A stretch of 30,037 bases of DNA from Pseudomonadota bacterium (GCA_017613855.1 JAGACY010000086.1:1-30037); one strand, 5' to 3'. Positions 1 to 9,486 are shown, counted from the first letter of the stretch. Notes: generated by a model not told the origin, from the letters alone. Made by a program: numbers and translations.

Positions 1-34
1 CAATTATCAATTATCAATTATCAATTATCAATTA
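1..34. repeat. Heptamer tandem repeat (CAATTAT)n
   Basis: Nearly five perfect copies of the 7-bp unit CAATTAT open the window, so the array may extend past the left edge. It lies downstream of the minus-strand lipoprotein gene. It is one of many period-7 arrays in the gaps of this window; each locus has its own unit sequence. Confidence 0.9.
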
Positions 35-41
35 GTTTACG

Positions 42-74
42 AAGCTAAGGGCAACATCTTATTCCCCTTAGCTT
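42..74 (-). terminator. Hairpin after the first giant lipoprotein gene, possible terminator
   Basis: A perfect 10-bp inverted repeat (AAGCTAAGGG at 42-51, CCCTTAGCTT at 65-74) with a 13-nt loop lies 28 bp beyond the stop codon of the minus-strand gene. No T-run follows the stem on the minus strand, so it is not a textbook intrinsic terminator. It may be a Rho-assisted 3' end or an mRNA-stabilising structure. Confidence 0.5.
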
Positions 75-83
75 TGCATTTTC

Positions 84-107
84 ATTATTAATTATGCATT
101 ATTAATT
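84..107. repeat. Short heptamer array (ATTATTA/ATTATGC)
   Basis: Three and a half 7-bp units (ATTATTA, ATTATGC, ATTATTA, ATT) run into the stop codon of the adjacent minus-strand gene. This is a degenerate member of the period-7 repeats seen throughout the gaps. Confidence 0.6.
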
Positions 108-3062
108 CACATCCTCAGGGCATCCCTCAATTTTGACAGCCGCAAGCGTATTGTCATTCTCGATGCATTCGACGAATTCGCCCAGTAATTTTTCTTCTGT
201 AGGTTCATCGACAACAAAGAAGATGTCCGCAGGAAGCTGTATCACGGACGGTGTCGAGTCTCCTTCAATGACACCAGTCATATCCCAGTCAAGTTTTGCC
301 ATCCCGGAACCACCAGGCAGCAGCATCGTCGGCACGGTTGCTGTTCCTAAAAATGCTTTTTTATTGGTCCCATTGACATTGTCAGCGTAAAAGTTCACAG
401 GAACCCCTGCTTTGACCCCCAGAGATCCCTGATTGTCGATTTGAGCTATCAATGTCAATACTTTCGGCTCAAGAGAGCATTTGTCCTGATTCGAAGTGAG
501 TGCCGATGCCACGAGGTTCGGGGCATTAAACAATCCACCGGGCTGGACATTCTGACGATAATTGTTGAGTTTGGGATGCAGCCAGTTGATTTCTTCTGAC
601 TGAGGTACAGAACCATCCTCATTGATATTGGTGACATGATAATGGTGCTGGTTCCAGATGCGGCGCGTACGTACCCACTGACCGCCTGGATCTTCAAAAG
701 CACGAACCCCCATGGTCACATTTTTCTGAAGATCCGATGCAATGACAATTTCTGTACTGCCATCATTATCGACATCCACGATAATCGGATATTCAAGCCC
801 AGTCGCACTATAGTTGGGTACTTCAAAGAGATGGACAGGATCCGGATAACCATCGCCATCGCTGTCTACCCCCGATCCCATCCCGGTATAGATATGGAGC
901 TTGGTTTCGTCACCATAAATGACTTCAGCCTTGCCATCACCTTCGAAGTCGAAAACGCTCGATCCCGTTCCGGCACTGGAATAATCCTGAGTTTTGCTGT
1001 CTGCCCACAGGACCTTACCGCCATTTGGAGTACCGTCGTTGCTGTATACAATGTAATAATAGCGTGCAGCTACGCCAACATCAGGAATTGTATCGCCGTT
1101 GAAATCAGCAACAACCGGGGTGCCGCCGCCGGAATTGCACATGTGCTTTGCATTGGGACTGTCGGGACACTGTGCGGATATATACTGAGGCCGATTCTTA
1201 TCGATGGGAATTGGAGCTGTCCAACGTTTCTCCACGCTCCACTTGAAGGTACCGTCGCCGTTATCTTTCTTGAAGACTTTCCAGAACTCGAAAGCCCCAT
1301 CCCCAAGTTTGTTGATGGCAAGGGCAATTTCCGGAACGAGCTCACCTGTTTCTAAAGCATTCTCCGAGTCGGGCATCAAATCGGCAATGGCTGCATGACC
1401 ACCGCTCATGCCATTTACAAGAATATTACAGTGATCATCGTAAATAGCCGACGAAGAAACAAGCTCCATGACGCCGTCGTGATCGAGATCAGCCGCATGA
1501 ACGACACCAATCCCCTTATTCTCACATCCCTGACGCCACGCCAGCGATTTCGTACCATCGGCACCAGTAACCACACTTGCTACACCATAATTGGTAATAA
1601 TTTCCGGCGTACCATCGGCATCCAAATCAGCAAGGGACTGACAATTCAACTTCTGACCATTGCCGATTTTAATAGAATACTTTGTTTTAAGAGAATAGCC
1701 GGTACCTGAATTGGTATCTGGCATGACGGTCAGTACTTCAAGATACTCTCCTTCTTCACCCGTCGAATAATCCGTACTGTAATAGACACGATGCAAATCG
1801 GTGCCTGCCACAATATCGGGATAGCCATCATTATCAACATCACCAATGGCCGCATCTATCGGGTAGGTCCAGTATCTTGGTGCAGATGATGCAATTTCAT
1901 GAGCATCATCGCCGCTGATGATACGAAGAACGCTCGGTGCCTGAGTGTCGGGGCCGACACTGGTCGAATAAGCAACAAACACAACATCGGGAACGTCATT
2001 TTCATCGACTTTGCCGTCACCGTTGTCATCGGTCAGATTGGCTGCCATCGGCATGACAATGACACGAATATAATCGGGATCTGTCGAAGGCGCACCACCG
2101 GGAAGATCCACCGGCCAATGCCACTGCTGCAATGCCTTGAAAGTATCAAATTTAGGAAAGACCTGACAAGTCGAGGGAACATTGTCTGTATTGACACATG
2201 TCATCGTGGATTCTTCACAGAATTCATCAAATGTACACATGTTCGAACTTGTACATTCTTTGCCCTTTTTCAGACAAGTCTGATAGAGGCACAGTTCATC
2301 TGCCGGACAACACAAATCATGCTTTTCACCGCAGCGCGTACCGGCACATGCGTCTTTGCATTTGTTGTCAAAGGTATCGCATTCCATGCCTTCATCACAG
2401 CAATCATCACCGCAAATAATACCACTCTTGCATACCTCTATGCATTGACCGGTCGCAGTGTCACATTCCTCTTTTTTATTATCACAGCAGACTGCCAATC
2501 CTTCGTGCTCAGGATCAGGACATTCCGTCTGATTAGATTCACACACGACAATTTCCTGGCAGCCATAATAGCCACAGAGCTCATTCTCTGCACAACAACT
2601 TCCCGAGCATGGCTCACGACCATCTTCACATAGATCCACACATATCGTGTTGAGCGAGTCGCACACCTGACCATCCTGACAGCATTGGTTTCCACAAGGA
2701 TTCGTGCATGTAATGCACTCCCCTGCCTCACAATAATCCGGAGCCAGACAGCTTTCATCGCAGGTATCTGTCGGATCAGGTGGATCGGGCTGTTCAGGGG
2801 CTTTGCAAACACCATCTTCACAGTAGTTAGGAGCCTTGCAGGTCGATTCGCAGGTTTTATCCTTATCCTCCGGCTTTTGCACATCAGAATCTTCCGGATC
2901 GACACAAACCCCATCCTGACAAACCTGCTCTCCCGTACAATTGCATGTATCGGGGACAACCACGCTTTCACCGGATCTGCTATTGCTGTCATTCGTACAG
3001 CCATAGGCAGCGCAAATCAGCCCACAAAATGCCAAAATGGTTAAGGCCTTCTCTGTTTTCAT
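102..3062 (-). CDS. Giant Cys-rich FG-GAP/VCBS lipoprotein, paralogue 3 of 3
   Basis: This is a predicted surface lipoprotein of 986 residues; its function is unknown. The start ATG at 3062 is chosen because GAGG lies 6 nt upstream and a lipoprotein signal follows at once, with the lipidated Cys at residue 22 (AYGC). Residues 38-300 are Cys-rich, with repeated C-G-x-x-C-C-x-x-G-x-x-C patterns that should form many disulfides. Residues 340-820 hold several DxDxDG loops (DVDNDG, DLDADG, DLDHDG, DFNGD, DFEGDG), as in FG-GAP/VCBS beta-propellers, plus a calcium-loop-like DDNGDGKVDENDV. A conserved block WVRTRRIWNQHHYHVTN then leads to a C-terminal beta-sandwich resembling CARDB (DNQGSLGVKAGVPVNFY, FVVDEP, ENDNTLA). 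It is the last gene of a three-paralogue set, 41 bp after its neighbour. Domain names are inferred from motifs; adhesion or ligand binding is a guess. Confidence 0.9.
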   Translation of the reverse strand: MKTEKALTILAFCGLICAAYGCTNDSNSRSGESVVVPDTCNCTGEQVCQDGVCVDPEDSDVQKPEDKDKTCESTCKAPNYCEDGVCKAPEQPDPPDPTDTCDESCLAPDYCEAGECITCTNPCGNQCCQDGQVCDSLNTICVDLCEDGREPCSGSCCAENELCGYYGCQEIVVCESNQTECPDPEHEGLAVCCDNKKEECDTATGQCIEVCKSGIICGDDCCDEGMECDTFDNKCKDACAGTRCGEKHDLCCPADELCLYQTCLKKGKECTSSNMCTFDEFCEESTMTCVNTDNVPSTCQVFPKFDTFKALQQWHWPVDLPGGAPSTDPDYIRVIVMPMAANLTDDNGDGKVDENDVPDVVFVAYSTSVGPDTQAPSVLRIISGDDAHEIASSAPRYWTYPIDAAIGDVDNDGYPDIVAGTDLHRVYYSTDYSTGEEGEYLEVLTVMPDTNSGTGYSLKTKYSIKIGNGQKLNCQSLADLDADGTPEIITNYGVASVVTGADGTKSLAWRQGCENKGIGVVHAADLDHDGVMELVSSSAIYDDHCNILVNGMSGGHAAIADLMPDSENALETGELVPEIALAINKLGDGAFEFWKVFKKDNGDGTFKWSVEKRWTAPIPIDKNRPQYISAQCPDSPNAKHMCNSGGGTPVVADFNGDTIPDVGVAARYYYIVYSNDGTPNGGKVLWADSKTQDYSSAGTGSSVFDFEGDGKAEVIYGDETKLHIYTGMGSGVDSDGDGYPDPVHLFEVPNYSATGLEYPIIVDVDNDGSTEIVIASDLQKNVTMGVRAFEDPGGQWVRTRRIWNQHHYHVTNINEDGSVPQSEEINWLHPKLNNYRQNVQPGGLFNAPNLVASALTSNQDKCSLEPKVLTLIAQIDNQGSLGVKAGVPVNFYADNVNGTNKKAFLGTATVPTMLLPGGSGMAKLDWDMTGVIEGDSTPSVIQLPADIFFVVDEPTEEKLLGEFVECIENDNTLAAVKIEGCPEDVN

Positions 3063-3103
3063 ATCAAACCTCACGATCAGAAATTATGCGCAATATAAAG
3101 CTG

Positions 3104-5971
3104 TTAATTGATTTTTTCCGGGCAGCCATCCACCTTCGTCTCTGCAAGCGTATTGTCATTTTCGATGCATTCGACGAATTCGCCCATCAATTTTTCGGCA
3201 GTAGGTTCATCGACGACGAAATAAATATCAGCAGGAACCTTAATCTCTGTAGGTGTCGATTCTCCTTCGATGATGCCGGTCTGATCCCATTCGAGCATGA
3301 CCGAACCAGAAGCACCAGGCAGAAGCATTGAAGAAAGTGCCTTTTGCCCTAAAAATGCTTTTTTGCCTGTTCCATTGGCATTGGCGGCATAAAAATTAAC
3401 CTTCAGACCAGCCTTTACCCCGAGAGATCCTTTATTTTCAACGATAGCAGTCAAAATAAACAGTTTGTCAGGATCACATTTGGAATCATCCGTAGCAAGT
3501 CCGGATGCCACGAGATTGGGGGCATTGAACAGACCACCGGGCTGAACATTTTGACGATAATTGTTAAGTTTTGAATGTTCCCAGTTGACCTCTTCATGCG
3601 CAGGAACAGAACCATCCTCATTGATATTGGTCACATGATAATGGTGTTCGTTCCAAATGCGGCGTGTACGTACCCACTGGCCGCCCGGATCTTCGAAAGC
3701 ACGAACGCCGGTGACCTCACCCCAGGCATAGTTATTGGCAACGGCAACAATTTCGGTGCTGCCATCATTATCGACGTCGACGATGAGCGGATACTCCCAA
3801 AGGGTACCACTTGGATTGGGAATATCGTATAAAATCTCGGGATCGTTATGTCCATCTCCGTCAGCATCAGATTTCGACCCTGGCCCAGAGTAGACGCGCA
3901 GATTGAGTTCATCGCAATAGACGACTTCAGCCACACCGTCGCCCTCGAAATCGAAAACGCTCGACCCTGTGACGGCACTCGAATAGTCGCGCGTCTGTGA
4001 ATGTGCCCAGAGTACACGCCCACCAGTCGGCGTACCGTCGTTGCTGTAAACAATATAATACCACTTGGCAGCTACACCGACATCGGGGATCTTGTCGCCG
4101 TTAAAATCGGCAATAACGAGCGGACCACCACCCGAATGACAGTACTTATGTCCAGGATTGGCATCGCAATCGACACCATAATCTTTCTTAATGCGAGCCT
4201 TATTGATGGGAATGGGACCAGTCCAAACATGTTTTTGACTCCAGGCCCCGTCTTTTTTAAATACTTTATAAAACTGGAATGCACCTTGACCTTGCCCACC
4301 CACGACGCGTGCAAGCTCAGGCTTGAGTTCACCAGTTGCTGCAGCATCTTCAGAATCAGGCATCAAATCAGCGACCGCAACAAATCCACCGTGCGATGCA
4401 GCATCCAAAACATTGCAATTATGATCCCAAATCTGTGACTGGATAATCTCCATATTGCCATCGCCGTCGAGATCGGCAATGGTGGCTCGATCCATTGCCT
4501 TTTGGCAGCCCTCTTTCCAGACGAACTTGCCTCCAACCACGTTAAGTACACCAAGATTGGTCACAACATCGACAACACCATCATTCTCGAGATTGGCAAT
4601 AGAGGCAAACAGCCTTTGGACACCACTTTTACCATGGGCAATGCTGTATTTGACTTTCCATGCATATCCTGTTGAAGAATCTTTATCCTTGACGATCGAG
4701 AGTGCATGAATTTCGCTCGCCGTGGCTGCAATCAACTCGACTGCACCATCACCATCAATATCAGCTGCCCCAAAGTCATCTGAACCATGATAGATGGCTG
4801 CCGTTGCTGCTATCTCATGTCCATCATCACCACTAATCGCCCGAATGATACCAGGATTGTTGTAGGCACTTCCTTTAAAGGTTGTAAAAAGAACATCCGG
4901 GACATCGTTCTCATCCACCTTCCCATCATTATTATCATCCGTCATATTAATAACAACGGGGGTCATCATGACCTGATTATAGTCCGGAGAAAATGCTGTC
5001 TTCCCGCCAGGCAGTGTAGCGGGCCAGTGCCATTGCAAGTGAGCATCAAATTTATCAAATTTGGGTTTAACCTGACAAGTTGAAGGGACATTGTCCGTGT
5101 TGACACAGGTCATCGTGGATTCTTCACAGAATTCATCGAATGTACACATGTTTGAACTCTGACAGTCTTTCCCCTTTTTCAGGCAGGTCTGATAGAGACA
5201 TAGCTCATCCGTACCGCAACAGACATCATGCTTCTCGCCACACCGCGTTCCTGGGCAGGGTGGTTTGCATTTATTGTCGGAAGTATCGCACTCGAGCCCC
5301 TCATCACAGCAAACACCACCGCAAATGATGTTGCTCTTGCAAACCTCTACACACTGTCCGCTCTCAGTGTCACAGGCTTCGGTTTCATCGTTGCAGCAAA
5401 CAATCTGAGTCGGATACTCTGGTGGAAAACATGCCGTCTGATTCGACTCGCAAACGACTTGTTCCTGACAACCAAAATCCCCGCAGATTTGGTTTTCTTC
5501 ACAACAAACACCGGAACATGGTTCACGCCCATCTTCACACATATCCATACAAATTGAATTGAGCAGATCACACACCTGCCCATCAAGACAGCACTGATCA
5601 CCACAGGGGCTAATGCATGTCTGACAGACTCCATCTTCACAATAATCCGGTGCTATACAGCTCTCGTCGCACGAATCTGAGGGCCCAGGCGGTTCAGGCT
5701 GATCCGGCGTTTTGCAAACACCGTCTTCACAGTAGTTAGGAGCCTTGCAGGTAGATTCACAGGTTTTATCCTGATCCTCCGGCTTTTGACCTTGAGGATC
5801 AACAGGATCAACACAAGTGCCATCCTGACAAATCTGATCACCCGTACAGTTGCACGCCCCTGGTTCAACCTCACTTTTCCCTGCACTGATATTGCTGTCA
5901 TCGCTGCAGCCCCAGCCACCACAGGCAAATAAGCAAAAAGTCAAAATGGTGAGTAATTTCTCTCGTTTCAT
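3104..5971 (-). CDS. Giant Cys-rich FG-GAP/VCBS lipoprotein, paralogue 2 of 3
   Basis: This 955-residue predicted lipoprotein has the same architecture as both neighbours. A longer in-frame reading begins at 6178, but it would overlap the upstream gene. The ATG at 5971 has a strong GGGAGG upstream and begins the signal peptide MKREKLLTILTFCLFACGGWGC (Cys22). The order is a Cys-rich N-terminal third, an FG-GAP-like region with Asp-rich loops (DDNNDGKVDENDV, DIDGDG, DLDGDG, DFNGD, DFEGDG, DVDNDG), the WVRTRRIWNEHHYHVTN block, and a CARDB-like C-terminus (ENKGSLGVKAGLKVNFY, ENDNTLA). The gap of 43 bp to the upstream paralogue suggests cotranscription. It differs from the others mainly in the propeller loops, while the Cys-rich part and C-terminus are well conserved. 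The ligand is unknown. Confidence 0.9.
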   Translation of the reverse strand: MKREKLLTILTFCLFACGGWGCSDDSNISAGKSEVEPGACNCTGDQICQDGTCVDPVDPQGQKPEDQDKTCESTCKAPNYCEDGVCKTPDQPEPPGPSDSCDESCIAPDYCEDGVCQTCISPCGDQCCLDGQVCDLLNSICMDMCEDGREPCSGVCCEENQICGDFGCQEQVVCESNQTACFPPEYPTQIVCCNDETEACDTESGQCVEVCKSNIICGGVCCDEGLECDTSDNKCKPPCPGTRCGEKHDVCCGTDELCLYQTCLKKGKDCQSSNMCTFDEFCEESTMTCVNTDNVPSTCQVKPKFDKFDAHLQWHWPATLPGGKTAFSPDYNQVMMTPVVINMTDDNNDGKVDENDVPDVLFTTFKGSAYNNPGIIRAISGDDGHEIAATAAIYHGSDDFGAADIDGDGAVELIAATASEIHALSIVKDKDSSTGYAWKVKYSIAHGKSGVQRLFASIANLENDGVVDVVTNLGVLNVVGGKFVWKEGCQKAMDRATIADLDGDGNMEIIQSQIWDHNCNVLDAASHGGFVAVADLMPDSEDAAATGELKPELARVVGGQGQGAFQFYKVFKKDGAWSQKHVWTGPIPINKARIKKDYGVDCDANPGHKYCHSGGGPLVIADFNGDKIPDVGVAAKWYYIVYSNDGTPTGGRVLWAHSQTRDYSSAVTGSSVFDFEGDGVAEVVYCDELNLRVYSGPGSKSDADGDGHNDPEILYDIPNPSGTLWEYPLIVDVDNDGSTEIVAVANNYAWGEVTGVRAFEDPGGQWVRTRRIWNEHHYHVTNINEDGSVPAHEEVNWEHSKLNNYRQNVQPGGLFNAPNLVASGLATDDSKCDPDKLFILTAIVENKGSLGVKAGLKVNFYAANANGTGKKAFLGQKALSSMLLPGASGSVMLEWDQTGIIEGESTPTEIKVPADIYFVVDEPTAEKLMGEFVECIENDNTLAETKVDGCPEKIN

Positions 5972-6014
5972 ATTCCAGTCCCTCCCAATATATATATATG
6001 ATTTTACAAACCTG

Positions 6015-9000
6015 TTAATTAATGTCTTCAGGACAGCCATCCACCTTTGCATCAGCAAGTGTATTGTCATTCTCAATGCACTCGATAAATTCACCCAGCA
6101 GTTTTTCAGCGGTTGGTTCATCGACGACAAAGTATATATCTGCAGGAACCTGTATTTTCGAAGGTGTTGACTCACCATCGATGATACCGGTCATATCCCA
6201 GTCCAGTTTTGCCGAACCAGAACCTCCGGGCAGGAGCATGGTAGGCACAGTCGCCGTGCCCAGAAATGCCTTTTTGCCTGTACCATTGGCGTTGGCTGCA
6301 TAGAAATTAACCGACACCCCCGCCTTTACCCCAAGAGACCCCTGATTTTCGACCATGGCAACAAGTGTAAGCAATTTCGGTTTGAGCGAGCATTTTGACT
6401 GATCCGAGGAAAGCGCGGATGCCACGAGATTCGGTGCATTAAACAAGCCCCCCGGCTGAACATTCTGGCGGAAATTATTGAGATTCTTGACCTTCCAGTT
6501 TTGTTTTTCGTGTTTGGGAACTGTCCCGTCTTCATTGATATTGGTCACATGATAATCATACTGGTTCCAGATACGGCGTGTACGAACCCAGTGTCCGTCC
6601 GGATCGGAAAAGACACGAACCCCCTTGATGGAACCATTTGATACCACGAGAATATCACTCTGGTTATCATTATCGACATCAACCACTATCGGATACTCAA
6701 TAATCGTTCCGCTGCTCTGAGGAATAGGCGGTATCAGATGAACTGCAGAACAGTAGCCGTGGCTGTCAATTTCACCACTGCCTGAGCCTTTGTAAATATG
6801 GACTTTGGTTTCATCGGCATATAATACTTCTGCCACGCCATCGCCTTCGAAATCGAATATACTTGACCCCGTAGCAGCGCTGCTCGCATCCTGGGTATTA
6901 AAATCAGCCCACAAAACCTCGCCATTCGCTTTGTATACCACGTAGTTCCATTTGGTTGCCTGAGCAAGATCCGGATGATGATCACCATCAAAATCTGCGA
7001 CAATCAGAGGCCCTCCGCCAGTCATACACGTATATCTGCGATACCATTCGCGGTACTCGGGCTCATTGGAATTGCCAGGATATTTCCAGGTCTTATTATA
7101 AATCCGGTCGCATTTAAACGGCGTACCATCCTCATATTTCATCCAGTCCTGGGTAAAATGAGATTCTGCATAGGCAAAATCCTGCGGCATGTCCGTTATC
7201 CATAACGGTTCCCTATAGAATTTGCCATCCCGTTTATACACTTTGAATGCATGTACTTTGCCAATGGCCGGACTGGGATCATCTGACGAACCGGTGCCCG
7301 GAACACTGCCTGACGTGTAGCTGATTTGCTCCACATCCAGACGGCCATCCGCATGATCATCCGACGAATCCAAATCCGCAAGAACAGTACCGACTCCCGC
7401 AATGGTTTCATTGCTGACGACCTCGCAATTCTTATCATAAATGGCCGAGCCCACGACCTCCATTTCGCCGTCACCATCAAGATCGGCAACCGTATAGCCA
7501 TCATGTCCGTCCCCAAATCCCTTCTTGCAGCGCCATTGATAGGTGCCAATGCCCGACGCATCTTCTGTATATTCGATGATACCGGCACTCGTAATAATCT
7601 GGGGAAATTCTCCGCCGTCCATATTGGCAATGCGCGTAAATGTACTGCTGCCGCTTACCCTGCCGACTTCCTTAAAGACATATCCCGTACCATCTTCATT
7701 GGGCACGAGATTCAGAATCAGGGTATAGGCATTGCCGTCAATCGTAGCATGAACCACAATTTCCGGATATTCATCATGGTTAATCTTGGCAATACCAGGA
7801 TTCGTCCGCTGATAGTTAATCACCGTTTCGGGATAGGTCGCGACCTCAGACCCATCCTTGCCGTTCAGTATTCTCAAAGCCTGTACACCACCCCATGAAG
7901 ATGCATACGAGGTAAAGATGACTTCCGGAATATCATTCTCATCAATTTTGCCATCGCCATCGTCATCGGTCAGGTTGATTACACTGGGATTGGACATCAC
8001 CTGAACCCATTCGGGGAACAGCGTCGGCGCGTGGTTGGGCAGTGATTCGGGCCAGTGCCATTTGACAATCGGCTCAAATTCACCGGCTACAGGCAAGACC
8101 GTGCAGGATACGGGATTATAGGATTCATTGACACAGGTATTGGTCGTCGTTTCACAATACTCATCAAAATCGCAGTCATCCCCTTTTGTACAATCGGCAC
8201 CGCGGGGAAGGCACTGCTGATAAAGGCATATCTCGGCCGTTCCATCACAGCAGATGTCATGCTTCTCGCCACAGCGCGTACCGGCACATACGGGTTTGCA
8301 TTTGTTATCAAAGGTATCGCATTCCATCCCCTCATCACAGCAAACATCCCCGCACATGATATTGCTTCGGCAAATTTCAACGCACTGCCCGGTTTCCGTA
8401 TCACAGGCCTCCGCTTCGTTATTACAGCAAACCATCTGGCTCGTGTACTCCGGATGGTAACATTCCGTCTGGGCCGAAGTGCAAATCACCTTTTCATGGC
8501 AGCCGAATTCACCGCAAACCTCATTGTCTGCGCAGCAGCTTCCAAGGCACGGTTCCCGACCGTCTTCACACCGATCTACACATATCTGATTGAGTTCATC
8601 GCACACCTGCTCATCCGAGCAGCATAACGCCCCGCATGGCCGGATGCATGTCTGGCAGGTGCCTTCTGAACAATAGTCCGGTGCGATGCAGGTATCCGGA
8701 CAGGTATCGCCCGGATCATCCGATGAACAGCCATTCGGATCCGTACATTCAGGGTCAGGCTTTTCACAGCCATTCGGATCTGTGCATTCGGGGTCGGGCT
8801 TTTCGCAGCCATTCGGATCCGTGCATTCGGGGTCAGGCTTTTCGCAGCCATTCGGATCCGTGCATTCCCCCTGATCAGAGGTTCCCGGATCGACACAGAC
8901 ACCATTTTGACAAATCTGATTCCCGGTACAGTTGCAGGCATCGGAATTGCCCTTTCCCGAATCACTGTCGTTACTGCAGCCGTATGCACCACAGACGATC

Positions 9001-9041
9001 CAACTGCAAACCAAAACCATGAATAACTTTTCTTTTTTCAT
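6015..9041 (-). CDS. Giant Cys-rich FG-GAP/VCBS lipoprotein, paralogue 1 of 3, with Pro/Cys repeat insert
   Basis: This first gene of the probable operon encodes 1008 residues. The ATG at 9041 starts a lipoprotein signal (MKKEKLFMVLVCSWIVCGAYGC, Cys22) with GAGG about 11 nt upstream; a longer reading to 9170 would run into palindromic intergenic DNA and is rejected. After Cys22 there is an insert absent from the paralogues: four units of a 13-residue repeat, ECTDPNGCEKPDP, ending in a partial copy. The granulin-like Cys-rich region, FG-GAP-like loops, the WVRTRRIWNQYDYHVTN block and a CARDB-like C-terminal domain follow. The propeller region is the most divergent of the three and has an extra Trp/Tyr-rich stretch (RIYNKTWKYPG). 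It probably forms a disulfide-stiffened stalk plus propeller at the cell surface; the role is inferred. Confidence 0.9.
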   Translation of the reverse strand: MKKEKLFMVLVCSWIVCGAYGCSNDSDSGKGNSDACNCTGNQICQNGVCVDPGTSDQGECTDPNGCEKPDPECTDPNGCEKPDPECTDPNGCEKPDPECTDPNGCSSDDPGDTCPDTCIAPDYCSEGTCQTCIRPCGALCCSDEQVCDELNQICVDRCEDGREPCLGSCCADNEVCGEFGCHEKVICTSAQTECYHPEYTSQMVCCNNEAEACDTETGQCVEICRSNIMCGDVCCDEGMECDTFDNKCKPVCAGTRCGEKHDICCDGTAEICLYQQCLPRGADCTKGDDCDFDEYCETTTNTCVNESYNPVSCTVLPVAGEFEPIVKWHWPESLPNHAPTLFPEWVQVMSNPSVINLTDDDGDGKIDENDIPEVIFTSYASSWGGVQALRILNGKDGSEVATYPETVINYQRTNPGIAKINHDEYPEIVVHATIDGNAYTLILNLVPNEDGTGYVFKEVGRVSGSSTFTRIANMDGGEFPQIITSAGIIEYTEDASGIGTYQWRCKKGFGDGHDGYTVADLDGDGEMEVVGSAIYDKNCEVVSNETIAGVGTVLADLDSSDDHADGRLDVEQISYTSGSVPGTGSSDDPSPAIGKVHAFKVYKRDGKFYREPLWITDMPQDFAYAESHFTQDWMKYEDGTPFKCDRIYNKTWKYPGNSNEPEYREWYRRYTCMTGGGPLIVADFDGDHHPDLAQATKWNYVVYKANGEVLWADFNTQDASSAATGSSIFDFEGDGVAEVLYADETKVHIYKGSGSGEIDSHGYCSAVHLIPPIPQSSGTIIEYPIVVDVDNDNQSDILVVSNGSIKGVRVFSDPDGHWVRTRRIWNQYDYHVTNINEDGTVPKHEKQNWKVKNLNNFRQNVQPGGLFNAPNLVASALSSDQSKCSLKPKLLTLVAMVENQGSLGVKAGVSVNFYAANANGTGKKAFLGTATVPTMLLPGGSGSAKLDWDMTGIIDGESTPSKIQVPADIYFVVDEPTAEKLLGEFIECIENDNTLADAKVDGCPEDIN
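8728..8867 (-). repeat. 39-bp coding tandem repeat (13-residue ECTDPNGCEKPDP)
   Basis: Units lie at 8728-8766, 8767-8805 and 8806-8844, with a partial unit at 8845-8867. They differ at only a few positions, so the expansion is recent or homogenised. The unit is a multiple of three and lies in frame in the lipoprotein, giving two Cys per unit. It can change copy number without breaking the gene. Confidence 0.95.
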
Positions 9042-9117
9042 CTCTGTCTGTTCCTCAAAAAATCGCCTGTGATCATCAACAATCTGGAACTCCCGGGGCA
9101 TGCGTGTCCGGGGCGTT

Positions 9118-9196
9118 GCGGGGCCGGAAAGAGGCCCCGCATCGGGGGTAGGCGCGTATTTGCAAAGCAAATAGCGCCGAAGGGGGCTCGGCCCCC
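9118..9196. repeat. Cluster of three GC-rich hairpins upstream of the lipoprotein operon
   Basis: Three adjacent palindromes are visible: GCGGGGCC/GGCCCCGC (9118-9125/9133-9140), GGCGC with TATTTGC/GCAAATA and GCGCC (9151-9178), and GGGGGC/GCCCCC (9182-9196). The middle one belongs to the TAT...ATAC family, read on the minus strand. On the minus strand they lie 77-155 bp before the operon's first start codon, so they could form in its 5' leader. Confidence 0.8.
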
Positions 9197-9209
9197 TGCC
9201 AAAAAAAAT

Positions 9210-9388
9210 AGGCTCTGTTTAACGAGCGTGGAGATTTTGTTCACAAAAGATTGCAATTCTGGCTTGGAGCTTAGAGCTTGGAGCTTAGAGAAAGGATTAT
9301 CCACTCAAAGCTCAAAGCTCAAAGCTCTAAGCAATGAAATGCCAAAACCTAAAGAATATGGCATATCCACGGTGGTAAAACATAGCCT
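9210..9388. mobile_element. MITE-like element, copy 1 (imperfect terminal inverted repeats)
   Basis: The left end (9210-9232, AGGCTCTGTTTAACG...) matches the reverse complement of the right end (9366-9388, ...AAAACATAGCCT) at 19 of 23 positions. Inside lie heptamer-like AGCTTAG/AGCTTGG units facing CTCAAAG units, which extend the palindrome. A related copy is at 12535-12690. There is no ORF of its own and no clear target duplication. It could be a non-autonomous transposon or a structured repeat. Confidence 0.7.
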
Positions 9389-9400
9389 AATGATTAATGC

Positions 9401-9486
9401 AATCAAAGGGCATGTCTAAAGAATTGAGGGTGCATCAGACGATGGGAAAGATGCAAATTTATTGATCTTTAGACATTCCTTTGATT
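9401..9486. repeat. Long inverted repeat with nested hairpin between serC and the lipoprotein operon
   Basis: The arms at 9401-9422 and 9466-9486 share AATCAAAGG and ATGTCTAAAGA and are complementary apart from one mismatch and one extra base. A second stem TGCATC/GATGCA (9431-9436/9450-9455) is nested inside. It starts about 25 bp after the serC stop, so it may end serC transcription, though no T-run follows. Confidence 0.75.

Noticed and set aside
636..2633. Long plus-strand readings opposite the first giant lipoprotein (for example 636-1355 and 1899-2633)
   Set aside because: They have no ribosome binding site and mirror the Cys- and Asp-rich codons of the real gene. The minus strand has a signal peptide, paralogues and domain motifs.
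8728..8867. Possible CRISPR-like array
   Set aside because: The 39-bp units are directly adjacent with no spacers, and they are in frame inside a lipoprotein gene.
9042..9170. 43-residue N-terminal extension of the first giant lipoprotein
   Set aside because: It reads through hairpin DNA and would bury the lipoprotein signal; the ATG at 9041 matches the paralogues.
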